DNA from: Adineta ricciae | Lineage: Eukaryota > Rotifera > Eurotatoria > Adinetida > Adinetidae | Reading direction: 5' to 3' | NCBI GenBank assembly: GCA_905250025.1 | Contig: CAJNOJ010000165.1 | Span: forward strand, 173,247 to 237,246 | DNA: 64,000 bases | Shown: piece after piece, positions 24,950-36,343 of the stretch | Layout: each line of letters starts with the position of its first letter | Position numbering within the stretch: position 1 is the first letter of the stretch | Notes under the pieces: model-generated | What the model was told of the DNA's origin: nothing | The model's database searches: none | What the model saw: the letters and a program-made list of their open reading frames with translations, nothing else | Position numbers and translations under genes: made by a program

Positions 24950-26149
24950 TCATTTGTATTTTTTCCTTTTCTTTCCTAATTTCTCTTGGAATTGAATAAA
25001 TTCTTTGAAACCTGAATGAAATGATATTAATATTGTTAAAACATTTTTCAATAAGAAAAACACCATTTTATTCGAACTATCCGACATAAATGTAAGAAAA
25101 TACCAGCGTATAACTAAAAACGGTAAATCTTGTGTAAGAGCGATATAAGTGACTGACCACATTGAAGTACAAAAGATCAATTCAAATACTACCAAAGCTT
25201 TCTGCTGGAAATTCAATTGGGAGAAGTTTCTTTCATGAATATCTCGCGTCGGTTTACTTTTCATTTGCAAATTCATACTAAACTGAAATGTTGACATGAT
25301 AAATATGACGAAAATGATCGTTTGCAAATGATGTCGATCCTGTAGTTTGTTTAAATTTTCTCCTTGATGGAAATTTCCATAGAATTCAACGATATCAGGT
25401 GCAGCTGCCAGATATTGTCGTAACATTTGTGCAAAATAAATCTCATCGGAACTTTCTGTTTGCGGCCAAATCCAATTGACGAGAACCAAGACGAGTAAAA
25501 ACAATTGTTCAATCAACATGAAACCAGCTAATTCATCACTTAAGATCCCAATCAATGTAAAACGGTTGATCAAGTCTCTCCAAGTCGAACATGAATTGGT
25601 TAAAAACGGGCGAAACATTTTCACAATGGACTGCCGTCGGCAACATGTTCGATATTGAATTTTTGTCAATAATGAACACATCAATTGAAAATTATCCTTA
25701 TTAAAGTAACTCAAACGATCTTTCGAACACTTGAATGTATAAAGAGGACGTTCAATTGATGTATTTTGAATAAGTTGATAATCAAAACAAAAAGTTAGAT
25801 TTCGCTTGAGCAATAATTCGATATTTGTCTGTCGAAAGACTTGACTAACATGTAATTGATGTTGTTTGAAGATTTTCAATATTGGTACACATGTGATAAT
25901 AAATAAAATAATCGATGGTGAAAACCAACGGAATTCTTTCCATTGCCCACGAAATTGATAATAAAGACTGATACTACCTTCTGTTGTAATTGCAAGAATT
26001 CCACATGTATAGGTTAGCAAATGATAGTTTTGTGTTACGCACATGATTGTGCACATGAGAAACATGGCAAAGCCAATTAAAATTAATCGAACGGACAATT
26101 GTCGCAAAGCTTTGATGTGAAAAAACGAATTGAATGTGTGAGAAGACAT
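24950..26149 (-). CDS. tmem26: TMEM26-like multi-pass membrane protein
   Basis: A single exon of 399 residues. Six to eight hydrophobic helices. Family-like blocks are FRWFSPSIILFIITCVPIL (about residues 74-92) and QDLPFLVIRWYFLTF with a following KMVFFLLKNVLTILI stretch near the C-terminus. The tail is Lys/Arg-rich (KLGKKRKK). TMEM26 is a poorly characterised vertebrate membrane protein used as a beige-fat marker; its molecular role is not known. The central Cys-containing loop (about 120-190) is longer than I expect for the family. It is divergent from the GH125 gene, sharing about 400 bp upstream. Confidence 0.75.
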   Translation of the reverse strand: MSSHTFNSFFHIKALRQLSVRLILIGFAMFLMCTIMCVTQNYHLLTYTCGILAITTEGSISLYYQFRGQWKEFRWFSPSIILFIITCVPILKIFKQHQLHVSQVFRQTNIELLLKRNLTFCFDYQLIQNTSIERPLYTFKCSKDRLSYFNKDNFQLMCSLLTKIQYRTCCRRQSIVKMFRPFLTNSCSTWRDLINRFTLIGILSDELAGFMLIEQLFLLVLVLVNWIWPQTESSDEIYFAQMLRQYLAAAPDIVEFYGNFHQGENLNKLQDRHHLQTIIFVIFIMSTFQFSMNLQMKSKPTRDIHERNFSQLNFQQKALVVFELIFCTSMWSVTYIALTQDLPFLVIRWYFLTFMSDSSNKMVFFLLKNVLTILISFHSGFKEFIQFQEKLGKKRKKYK

Positions 26150-26556
26150 TAGAAATCAATTTGGAAAACTACGATCGCGCGCATTCCAATATTTGTCAGC
26201 TATTTGCAACAGCTGCATCAAACGATAGAATCTATCGATGAAAATCTTTACACTGAACAAGGTTATTTAAGATGCAGTTCGATTGGATTTTATCTGTATG
26301 TTGTCATTTAATGTTACATATTTATGATGTGATCTAGTTAATCTGTAGTAAATGTTTGTCGAACACAATTTATTATTCTTTATGTAACATATTCAATTGC
26401 TTTTCAATGACAAAAAAAGAAAACGAGAAAGAGCAATAGCAAACGCGTTAAAGACGAAGAAAGAAAAAACATTACAAACGACAACTTATGCACATAAAAA
26501 GAAATAACGACTGAAAGAAGAAGTTTTTTTTTTGGTATTTCTATTCAACTGTGTTA

Positions 26557-28321
26557 ATGGTCGGTCTGTTGCAATTACGACGTCGGCAGAAGTATCGATC
26601 GGTGGTTGCTACTATATGTGTAGTTATTGCTCTCGTTGTCCTATACACTTATTTATCACCTAAACCGACTCTTCCACCAAAATTGGAAAATTCATCTCAC
26701 GATGTACACGCCGCTGTTACTGTTCGTTCAGTTACGACTGCTAAAAATACAACAAAAGTAGTCTCGATCACCACTACTAGTATTCCTACGTTTCGTGTTG
26801 TACGTCGTTCGGCAGACAAACGTCGGTTTAGCAGTGCTGCTGTCGAATCATTAATTCAAGAAATCAAGCAAAATATCAAAAATAAAGAGCTTGCATGGTT
26901 ATTTGAAAATTGTTTTCCTAATACACTTGATACTACAGTTGATTTTGATGAGAAGGCTGCATCTGAAAAACGACCTGATACGTATGTTATCACCGGTGAT
27001 ATTGATGCTATGTGGTTACGTGATTCAAGTGCTCAAGTGAATCCGTATTTACCATTGATACGGAATGATTCGAAACTACGGCAATTGATTGAAGGTGTTC
27101 TTTTACGTCAGAGTCTTTTTGTTCAACGTGATCCTTATGCGAATGCACATTACAAAGATACGAGTCGTACGAGTGAATGGAAACGAATGGATAGAACTGA
27201 CATGCGTCCTGGTGTACACGAACGAAAATGGGAATTAGACTCTCTTTGTTATGTGATACGATTGATGCATTCGTATTGGAAGGAAGTGGATTATGATTTG
27301 ACATTCTTTCATGATAATGAAAAACAATTGAAAAAAACTATTGGATTAATCTTACAGACAATGAAAGAGCAACAAAGATTTAATGATTCAGGTAAGAACA
27401 TTTGAAATAATCCTTGTTATAACTTCTATAATCGAGAATATGTTGTTGTTTACATGCGAACAAATCATTCGGTGCCAATAGTTACCGATTTTTCTTTTTT
27501 TTTCTTTTCTTCTTACTGTTTTACTTATGTATTTTCTCTCTTTCATGCATTAAGGTCCTTACACATATCAACGACAAGGTCACCCACCAGATCCACGTGG
27601 ACATGCAGCAGAACCAAATGGACTCATCCATACGTTTTTCCGTCCAAGCGACGATCTACAGATGTATCCGTATCTCATTCCTTCGCAGTTTTTTGCACAT
27701 CATGTCTTACAACTGCTATCCGAATTGGTGAAAAAACTTGATTGGACAGTAGATTTCAATGATGATATCGTTCACTTAATAGCAGATCTCGAGAAAATTC
27801 TATTGGTCAATCATTTGACAGATAAACCAGCAAAACAAATCATCTTTAATCATACTAAACATGGGCTAATCTATGCATATGAAATCAATGGATTCGGCAA
27901 TTCAAATCTCATGGACGATTCGAATATTCCATCGCTTCTTTCTCTACCTTATCTCTGTCCTAATACTATACCAATTAATCATACGATTTACCAAAATACA
28001 CGAAAGTTTGTATTGAGTAAAGATAATCCATGGTTTTTCAAAGGAGCGGCCATAGAAGGTATTGGTGGCCCACACGTAGGGAATTTAATGGCATGGCCAT
28101 TAGCGATCATAATGCGTGGTTTAACAACTACTGATGATGAGGAGATTCGGACGTGTTTGAAAATGCTGCAGAAATCTCATGGAGACACAGGATTTATGCA
28201 TGAGGCGATTGATGTGAATAATCCCAGACATTTTACAAGATCATGGTTTGCTTGGGCGAATAGTTTATTTGGAGAATTTATTTGGAAATTGTACCGAGAG
28301 AAGCCTTATTTATTAGACTAG
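26557..28321 (+). CDS. GH125 exo-alpha-1,6-mannosidase, type II membrane form
   Basis: Exons 26557-27391 and 27555-28321 give 533 residues. A short cytosolic basic stretch (RRRQKYR) and one TM anchor (about 16-34, VVATICVVIALVVLYTYL) are followed by a Thr/Val stem, then a full GH125 domain: TYVITGDIDAMWLRDSSAQV, RTSEWKRMDRTDMRPGVHER, WELDSLCYVIRL, FFRPSDDLQMYPYLIPSQFF (candidate acid D311/D312), and a candidate base E495 in GFMHEAIDVNNP. GH125 enzymes are metal-independent inverting alpha-1,6-mannosidases, best known from bacteria and fungi. The anchor suggests a Golgi or surface location, acting on N-glycans or mannans. The frame also opens at a GTG six bases earlier; the ATG at 26557 is preferred. 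Poly(A) signals at 28385-28390 and 28407-28412. Confidence 0.9.
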
Positions 28322-28597
28322 ATCTTGAGTGGAGCGGTAATTCTGATAGGAAAGATTTATTCGTTTATTTTAATTTGTTATGGTAATAAAAAGCTTTGTT
28401 TTATTAAATAAAACAACTATATATATCAACTCTTTAATCCTCAACTTATGAGTCATCAATGGATACGATATGTGATGGTGTCGTCCATGAAGGTTGTGCA
28501 ATACGTGATTCATATGCCAATAAAATGTTATCGTGTTCTTTGTTAGTTCTTCTTCTTTCTTATTTGGAATAGATAGGCGAAAAACAACAACAGCAAC

Positions 28598-29320
28598 ATG
28601 GCATTTTTATTGCATGTTGAATTCGATGCCAATTCTGAAGTGAAAGCGAATGGCATGCTGCAATGTTTAGCTGGCATGGCCAATATTGTTCGTCGTGATC
28701 ATCCAGAAGTGTACACTTACATATTTCGGCGAGACAATGAAAGCAAAACTAAACTTGTTTTTACGGAGATTTACGGCACTGAACAAGTCTTTCTCGATCA
28801 CGCAAAAGATCCGGAATTCACAAAACTGTACCAACAAGCATTTGATCCTTCATCAGGTAAAAGTCGAAAAGAATTATGTCTACGAAATGATTTAAATCAA
28901 GCATTGATGCCCATCACAGCAAGTATACTCGATCATTATTTACATGTCACTTATGTTCAAATCCAACAAGGATTTCTTCATCGAATTCCAATAGATAAAG
29001 GAAATGAAGATTCGTTAATTGTATGCAATGGTTGTGACAAAAATGCCTATGAACTATTCAATGAATTATTTACTTGTGTTACATGTGTTACATTCGAAGA
29101 ATCGGATGAAAATCGACAACTTATCGCAATTATAACGAAGTTCTCCAACGAAAAGAAGGCAGTTCCAGATACAAAATCGATAATAAATGTAGTCGAATTA
29201 GTTTGTGAAAATGAAGATATAGCTGAAAAATTCAAAAATATCGTTCAACAGTATTTCCAAGTTCAATCATTACACGTTCAAAGTATTTACAGCGGTTATA
29301 TTCATCATCGACCTTTATAA
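28598..29320 (+). CDS. ABM-fold (antibiotic-biosynthesis-monooxygenase-like) protein
   Basis: A single exon of 240 residues. The first 95 residues resemble the dimeric alpha/beta-barrel ABM/YgiN type (FLLHVEF..., VYTYIFRRDNES, LVFTEIYGTEQVFLDHAKDPEF). The second half (about 110-240) repeats an alternating strand/helix pattern (HVTYVQIQQGFLHRI, LIAIITKF, VVELVCENEDIAEKFKNIVQ) and may be a diverged second copy of the fold. ABM proteins act as small cofactor-free oxygenases or haem-binding proteins; no substrate can be inferred here. There is no signal peptide, so it is probably cytosolic. Confidence 0.65.
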   Translation: MAFLLHVEFDANSEVKANGMLQCLAGMANIVRRDHPEVYTYIFRRDNESKTKLVFTEIYGTEQVFLDHAKDPEFTKLYQQAFDPSSGKSRKELCLRNDLNQALMPITASILDHYLHVTYVQIQQGFLHRIPIDKGNEDSLIVCNGCDKNAYELFNELFTCVTCVTFEESDENRQLIAIITKFSNEKKAVPDTKSIINVVELVCENEDIAEKFKNIVQQYFQVQSLHVQSIYSGYIHHRPL

Positions 29321-29358
29321 AACCATTGATCTATATTTATATAAAAACACATTGCTGC

Positions 29359-30468
29359 TTAATTGTTTTCTGCTTCTTTTAAATGAATTCCACACCAGGC
29401 AGGACATTCATCATGATCGTCATTGTCTTTTTCATTATCAAAACTTGATGATCGACACTGGAGAAAAAAAAATAGCAAATATTCTTAATCTAATGAAATT
29501 TTTCGTTCATCATTTACCCAAAGAATAAGGTTAAGTCTTCGTCCACTAGTTATCGGCAAAGCTCTATGTCGATGATTACCAAGATGGAGACAAGCTGTGC
29601 CAATCTGATGTTCGAAAAAGAATTCTTCCTCTTTCTTCGGTGCAGACGTAGAGACATGCGACGAACAACGTACACCTCCGAAATACAATTCACCATCGGT
29701 AAATTCCTCTCCAAGACAAACATTTAGAGTAACGGCGGAATCATCAACATGAAAGTCAAGTTTACGATCTCTAGAAAATAAAAATTCAATAGGGCCTCAA
29801 TGAAAGTTGTTCATTTACTTGTTCATGGCATATTCGACGGCGAAACCATGATGAGAATCAAGAGGGAGCGTGATATGTTTATAAAACAGTTGTGTCAATG
29901 GTTGTACAATATTGGTCATAAGATCAGTTAAACATTTCTCAAACCCAAAATGATCGAGAATTACGCCGTACTTGTTCATAGAATTTGGCCGATATAGCTT
30001 CAATCCATTATCGACACACCATTGTTCGAAGTATGCTAGTTCATTGACTAATCGTTGACAAAATGCCGTTGGTAACAAAGGAAACGTATATACACCGGTT
30101 GTGCGTATCTAAACGATAATAAAAAGAGAAGATTTAGAGTTAATAAAAGAGTTTCAATATACCTGTTTAACAGTATCAGAATCTAATGAATCTTGCTTTA
30201 ATATTGCTAACAACTTCTCGTCAATTGGCCATTGATTAAAATCATATAATTCCGGCGATTGTGATCTAAAGTTGTCTTTAATTGTATTCAAATACTTTTC
30301 CATAAGACGTGCTTCCTCACGAGAATGCTCTCGATGTTTTCGCCAGTTTAACAAGACATCTTGCAAATAAGTATCACGTTGCTCATCTGACCAGTGCATG
30401 GACAGATGAGATGTAACATATTGTAGAAATGATTGTTCTTCTTCATCGTGTTCATTGTCGTTCGACAT
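29359..30468 (-). CDS. ogfod2: OGFOD2-like 2-oxoglutarate/Fe(II) dioxygenase
   Basis: Multi-exon, ATG at 30466-30468, stop at 29359-29361. A helical N-terminal region is followed by RPNSMNKYGVILDHFGFE, a motif I associate with OGFOD2, then the P4H-type double-stranded beta helix with the iron triad HxD...H: DFHVDDSAVTLNVCLG and HLGNHRHRALPITSGRR (the Arg being the 2-oxoglutarate ligand), plus GELYFGG between them. The C-terminal exon is Asp-rich with a CPAWC pair, comparable to the Cys pair seen late in vertebrate OGFOD2. It is predicted to be an active hydroxylase; the substrate is unknown. The start lies 8 nt after a CAG. Confidence 0.85.
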
Positions 30469-31137
30469 ATTTCAGTCTGATTATTAGAAAATGAAAAAAA
30501 ACCAAGATGCGTAAGGAAGTCCATCCTTTCATCATTACTTTCGCGACTCAAAAACATGGTTGGTCGGTGCCAGTTTAGCGTTTGTGAGAATCTTATGACG
30601 CGAAAGACAACGACATCTACCTTTGGAAAGTTGTGCGCTTTTCTTATGTTCATATTTATCAATCAATGCGTTCTGGATCATTCTGAAAGTTTGTGAATTA
30701 TGAGATTAACTTGAAAATCAGTATAGCAGTACATCTCATCTTTAAATACAACGTTATTGATATAGATACGAAGTGCAGATACTATAACTCTAATTCATTT
30801 TATAGGGTCCCGACAAAATATTATATTTATTTTTCGATGAATAAAAGTGACATATTCAAAGTCCAGAAGAATCCAAGTTGTCTTTCATAGTCATCAACTG
30901 ATATAAACAGTAACTTGGTGTTTGCTCTCTATTGATAAAGATAAAAAAAACAAATAGTGACTCTGCTTTGGAAAAAGATAAATATTCAAATGCCTATATA
31001 AAGATCGACGCAATATCAACAAAATATCAGTATATTAAGAGAGAATTTGTCGGTATTTCTATCTACATAAGCGAGTAGCACTAACGATCTTCTTCCTCTT
31101 TAACTTTTTTAGATTTGCTGTGCATATACATTCTAAA
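30469..31137. other. Intergenic, OGFOD2 / mucin-like gene (divergent)
   Basis: 669 bp of AT-rich sequence between divergent starts. An ATATAAAG box near 30995 could serve the mucin-like gene. Nothing else recognised. Confidence 0.4.
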
Positions 31138-32164
31138 ATGCATTTCTATTCACTATTAATTGGTGCTTTCGTAGCTCTCTCGTGCATTAGCACAGTTTCT
31201 GCAGGTATTTACGGTGTAGATTGCCAATGCGTCTGTTGTGTGCCAAAGGCAAAAACAAATGATTGCTCACCAATGGACATGGGCACAATTCATATTGATA
31301 CAGCTACTTGTGACATACCACAATGCATTAAAAGTTGTGGTAATTTGTATCCTTTCTGTGAAAATAGCAGAGGAACAGTACAAGCCACATGCACAGATAC
31401 GTAAGTAAACGATGATGCACTATGGTTTGAACGATTTCATACTCATAATTTTAATTCTTTTGTAGAACTGAAGGATCATCAACTTCGACGTAAATAATTT
31501 TTTTCTCTTTCTAAGATTTCTCTTGCATTATTTTTGCTTTTATTCCACAGAGCTAGTCCAAGTTCAACAGCGTCGGCAACTACTAGCACCGCAACTCCAT
31601 CAACAACGGCATCGACACCGTTCCCAACCACGACATCCACAGCAGCACCCTCAACATCTACAGCAGCACCCTCAACATCCACAGCAGCACCCTCAACATC
31701 CACAGCAGCGCCCTCAACATCCACAGCAGCACCATCAACATCTACAGCAGCGTCCTCAACATCCACAGCAGCACCCTCAACATCCACAGCAGCACCCTCA
31801 ACATCTACAGCAGCGTCCTCAACATCCACAGCAGCACCCTCAACATCTACAGCAGCACCATCAACATCTACAGCAGCGTCCTCAACATCTACAGCAGCGT
31901 CCTCAACATCCACAGCAGCACCCTCAACATCCACAGCAGCACCATCAACATCTACAGCAGCACCATCAACATCAACATCCTCAACTGTTGCTCCAAGGTA
32001 TTACTAATAATGATAACCCTTTCATGAATTGTGTATATATGCTCTATATTACTTTTTTTTCTAGCTCAAGTGGAAAACCATCAAGCGGCACTACAATGAA
32101 ATCTATGTTCCAATTTTCACATTTTATTCTTTTCACTGTTGTACTTATGTTTTTATGTGCGTAA
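31138..32164 (+). CDS. Secreted Cys-rich protein with mucin-like 7-residue repeats
   Basis: Exons 31138-31400, 31466-31489 (only 24 nt), 31551-31997 and 32065-32164 give 277 residues. Signal peptide about 1-21 (ending TVSAG); a Cys-rich domain about 22-87 with DCQCVCCVPK, CDIPQCIKSC and a final TCTDT; then a Ser/Thr/Ala/Pro stalk made of 16 repeats of STAA(P/S)ST; and a hydrophobic C-terminus (FSHFILFTVVLMFLCA) right at the end, which looks like a GPI-anchor signal. The stalk would be heavily O-glycosylated. I infer a surface or mucus-layer protein; the Cys-rich domain belongs to no family I recognise. AATAAA at 32228-32233. All four exons join in frame. Confidence 0.8.
31636..31971 (+). repeat. 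21 bp coding minisatellite, 16 units
   Basis: Sixteen tandem units of 21 bp encoding STAA(P/S)ST, with mostly synonymous differences (TCC/TCT) and CCC/CCA versus TCC at the P/S position. Because 21 is a multiple of 3, copy-number change leaves the frame intact. Two shadow frames over it (one + and one -) are open only because of this periodicity. Confidence 0.95.
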
Positions 32165-33200
32165 AACTATGTGATACAACGATCAAAAACATATGTGTCT
32201 TTCGAACAACTAAGAAAAAAAAACAATAATAAAGTGCTACCTATCGTATACAATATGTATATTGTTACCTTTCTTAATTCCAAATAAGTCTTCACATAGG
32301 GATGAATGCTGTTGTATATAGATTCCGAATAGAATCGATGTAAGATAGCGCATGCATTTATAATGTAGTTAGCTTTCAATTTATTTTTAAGTTTCAAGCC
32401 ATTTATCTATAGCAAAAAAGATAATTGTTTTTCATTTGTCAGTGACGAGGTAAAGATAGAACTCTTGCTTGTTATCTCATGTTCGAGTATTTCTGTATAT
32501 AAGAAATCCTTTTCGACTGCTTGAACACAATCACTTTCTGATTGCCAATCAGTCAAAAAAGTAAAATAGATTAGAAAAAATTATAGTTTTGTAACGAAAA
32601 TATTTAATTAGAATCAGTATCATACAAATTCATTAGGTTCGAACTAAAAAGAACGATGCGGTTCAATATCATAATGACAACACAATAAATACTAATGTAC
32701 AAATCTTCAGGTAACTGTCAATATGAGATTAGATACATGTATATATGTAGATTAATCTAAACCATGTATTCCTTTTTTGTATCTGTGTATATTTTCGATT
32801 TCTCTAGTGTCGAAGGTCGACGCATACGTAGTAACTGGGATTACAACACGAAAAATATACATTTAGATGCCGTCTTACGCGATTCAGTAGAGATTATTCG
32901 TTTTATATAGAACACCGTCAATAGCCGAATGGATTTACTAGAAATACCATGGAATTGTTGACATCGAGAATAAATTCGAAAACAATCGTATTGATTGGCA
33001 TTATCTCATTGTCACGGACAGTCAACACTACAACATAATGATTTAAATTCTATTTGTAGAACCAGTGTCTCGTCAAATGAGAATGTAGGCAGGTCAATAC
33101 TATTCATTTTGGATAAAGTCGTGGTTGATTTATATAGAAACAAGAAGAAAAAATGAACAGAACAGATGAACATTCGAAAAAACGAAAAATATTTTATTTC
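32165..33200. other. Intergenic, no feature recognised
   Basis: About 1.0 kb between the convergent 3' ends of the mucin-like gene and IFT70. AT-rich; only the mucin-like gene's poly(A) signal was identified. Confidence 0.45.
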
Positions 33201-35971
33201 TCAACCGTCTAATTTCAATAGATCTAAAAGTAATGTTTTTAAATAACGTGCTTCATATGCGACTGTATTCTTTCCCGCGTGTATTGGTTTATTCGTTAAT
33301 GGCGAGACGAAATTAGCTTTAACATCCCGGCCCCAACCTAAACATAAACGATATTTGAGTAAAACCACTTGAACAAAGTCTTACTTTCGCAGTGACTAAG
33401 AAAATGCAACATCTCCATGAGAACTTGATCACGAATAATTACGGAATGACGTGCCATATTTTCAAACAGGGAGAGAAAACAACGTTTTGTGTAAAACCAT
33501 GTATCTGTTCCGAGTTTCTTTTGATAGGGCTCGAGAGATTTCATCACACGTGCAATACCAAATTCATAATTGTTCTTTGCACAGTAAAGTGTTCTAAACA
33601 AGATACAAAAAATATCCTTTTACCTATACAAAACGATCTTTTCCTGCATACCCAATAACAAGATTGACGATACATAAATGAAAAACCTTATTATCCGGTG
33701 TTTCAAATGGTAATTTATCTTCTTCACGTTCAATTTTACGCATTAACTCCTCAGCCTTTCAAATAAAAAAAAATTACAATTCGAAAGGAAACTTCTCAAT
33801 CGCATACTTCTTCGTTCTGACTTGTCATTATATGACTGACACAGAGATTCGCCAAAACAATGGGACTGACGGATAACAACTAAAATGTTTTAATACATCT
33901 CAATATTTACGTCACCCAGAAACAAAATATCTTACATTGTCTTCATGCTTCCTAACAATTGGATCATAAAAGCCGACTAAAAGAGAATACCGTAGTATTA
34001 CGGATTGAAATTGTCACATCAACTTACTCGCTTCTTTATATTTATTGTCTTGCATGAATAGAACGTGTGCGACCTAGAGAAAGGCACTTCCTGGAAAACA
34101 TCTTCGTCACGCTCAAGTTAAAACTTACGTTTAGTTTCCATATTTCATTATCGTTACAAAATTCGACTGATTTACGAAAGATTTTCTCGACTGCATTGTA
34201 ATTTTCTTGTAACCAGTAGATATTTGCTTGAGCCATCAAAACTGGTACATATCTAAAAATGATCTTTTTTAAATCATCAAGTGAATACAATGAAACAAAT
34301 ACTTTTCTAAAGTCGTGTCGTATTCCTGAATTTTCTTCTTAACTTGTTCATCTTTTTGCGATCGTCGATTTTCTTGCACTTCTTTCACTAATCGACGTAA
34401 TTGTTCAATTAACGTTCCAGCTAAATCATCAAACTTTTTAAATGCAGCATCCGGAGCAGTTTGTTGAACAATTTTAGCCTCGATGAACTCGTATATGTAC
34501 GGTTCCATATATTTAAATGTCATATCTGTATTCTCTGCTAGAAGATCAGCCGCCAAATCGTAATACTGTAAAGAAATATGTTCGTCGGCGCGTGTGCGAT
34601 GAAATGTAGACTTACGTCGTATTTCAAGTATAAAAGACATAAATTAACAAATGTTTCTGGTGGAAAGCTTTCTCCTCCAACCAAAAATGTTAATTTAGCA
34701 AAACCACCTGATGGATCATCTTCCATATTCATGATAGCAAGATTATGTAATGTAATAGGATCTAGTTCACTGACATTTCGAGGTGGCATATCTGTCAAAG
34801 CCTCTCGTGCAGCAGTATCTAAATGAAGAAAAGCAATTCGAAAATGTATTTGATTTTACACAATAAACGAACAATTTTTCAGTAGAAATTCAATGGCGGC
34901 GCGTAGATTAAATGCTTCGACGAGTGTGGATTCTTGTAATGTATTTGTATTACCAACTGATGTGATGTCGATACCTTCGGTTTGCATTCCAATACTCAAT
35001 TCTAAATACAAACAAATAATTGTCATTCGAAGAATCTTTCCTTCGTACCCGGATAATCTTTAATGCCCTTCTCAACAATTGCGCCCAAATGCTGTACAGC
35101 TTGCCCATACTGTTTCAATTCATAATAGCAAAGCGCTATGTTATACCATACTTCTGTATAGACAAAGGAAATCGTTCAATATGAAGAGAATTCGAGAAAA
35201 ACATTTACGCACTTGAGTTATAACCAGTTAACTGCTGTGCTTTTGTGAAACATTTTAAAGCTTCATCGAATTTACCTTCTTTATAAAGAATACAACCAGT
35301 ATTGATCACCGTATCGGGATCATCATCATTACATTGATCAATGTAACTCTAGTAAAAATTACACACGAGAGAATAAAGCATTCAACTGGCTCTTTTCTAT
35401 ACCTGACATGCTTTCACATCTTCTTTCGCATAACAGATTGCTGCTTGAAGCTTGCGTACCTGAAACAAATACTCGTCTGTTATTCAACAAGAGAATTTAT
35501 GTAAGTACAAACATTATTCATCAATGCTGGTTGTTCGATTTGATTCAGAACTCGTAGAGCTTCATCATTGAGACCGCATTTATAAAGTGATTGTCCAAAG
35601 GCAAATTTATAGTCATCAATTTCCGGTGAAATTTGTACCAGTTGTTCATAACAATCAGCGGCTTGTGTAAAGTCTTGTGAATAATAATAACAATAGGCCA
35701 ATAACGACAATGTTGGTCGACACTAAAATGAACCAAAATTTGTTTTTTTTTTTATTATTATTTTGTTCAGCAAAAAGTTGGTTTTCTTTGCATACACGAG
35801 GTTGAATTTGATTTTGATAACTGAGAACATTAATTGCTTGCTGATATTTTTTATCGCGAATCTAAAAAATGAAGTGGATACATTTGAGAGATGTCGAATG
35901 CAGGACATTCGATTGATTACCAATGAGTAGACTTTGGACGTCATGTCCGTATTTGCACTATCGTAATCCAT
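33201..35971 (-). CDS. ttc30: IFT70 / TTC30 intraflagellar transport protein
   Basis: Multi-exon, ATG at 35969-35971, stop at 33201-33203. A TPR superhelical protein of the IFT-B core, needed for cilium assembly and tubulin polyglutamylation (DYF-1 in worms). Diagnostic runs are LSLLAYCYYYSQDFTQAADC, LVEAFNLRAAIEF, REALTDMPPRN, FPPETFVNL, EKIFRKSVEFCNDNEIWKLN, IVLANLCVSHIMTSQNEEAE and LGTDTWFYTKRCFLSLFENM. The C-terminus has the HAGKNTVAYEARYLKTLL block. The exon chain runs the full family length. The ATG follows CTTCAG-CC, and a candidate RFX half-site pair sits about 100 bp upstream. Confidence 0.95.
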
Positions 35972-36343
35972 GGCTGAAGTGATTCAGAGTGTTGTTAAAT
36001 GTGTTTGAACGTTGAATAGAAATGCATAATAATCACCATTATTCTCTCATCGGTTGTTGTGCGTCGTTGGTAACAAACATCATAGATGTCAAAGTTTTCA
36101 TTTTAACTTCAATCACTCAGATTTGATTTATTTTTTGTTTAGAAAAGATTTTCTATTTCGTTCAATTGTTGCTAAAAGGAATATTAGTCTAGATTGTAGC
36201 GACACGAATGCGATTGAATAGAAAAGTCCACTAATCAGCGAGCAATCATCTATTATCATATATATCAGTAATAGCAAAGTCTTTTTTTACCTCGAACGAA
36301 AGAGAGTGAATATCTTTGTTTGATTTAAGTTTTTTCAATTAGA
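35972..36343. promoter_or_regulatory. Divergent promoter, IFT70 / SLC37
   Basis: 372 bp between opposite start codons. It contains GTCGTTGGTAAC at 36063-36074, which fits two RFX half-sites (GTHNYY / RRNAAC) with no spacer, at a distance usual for X-boxes of ciliary genes. The first half-site is weak. Confidence 0.4.

Noticed and set aside
31479-32164. Long His/Gln/Pro-rich + frame and Val/Asp/Ala-rich - frame over the 21 bp repeats
   Set aside because: They are open only because the repeat unit is a multiple of three. The Ser/Thr frame joins a signal peptide and GPI-like end through good splice sites; the others do not, except that the + frame's last part is the real final exon.
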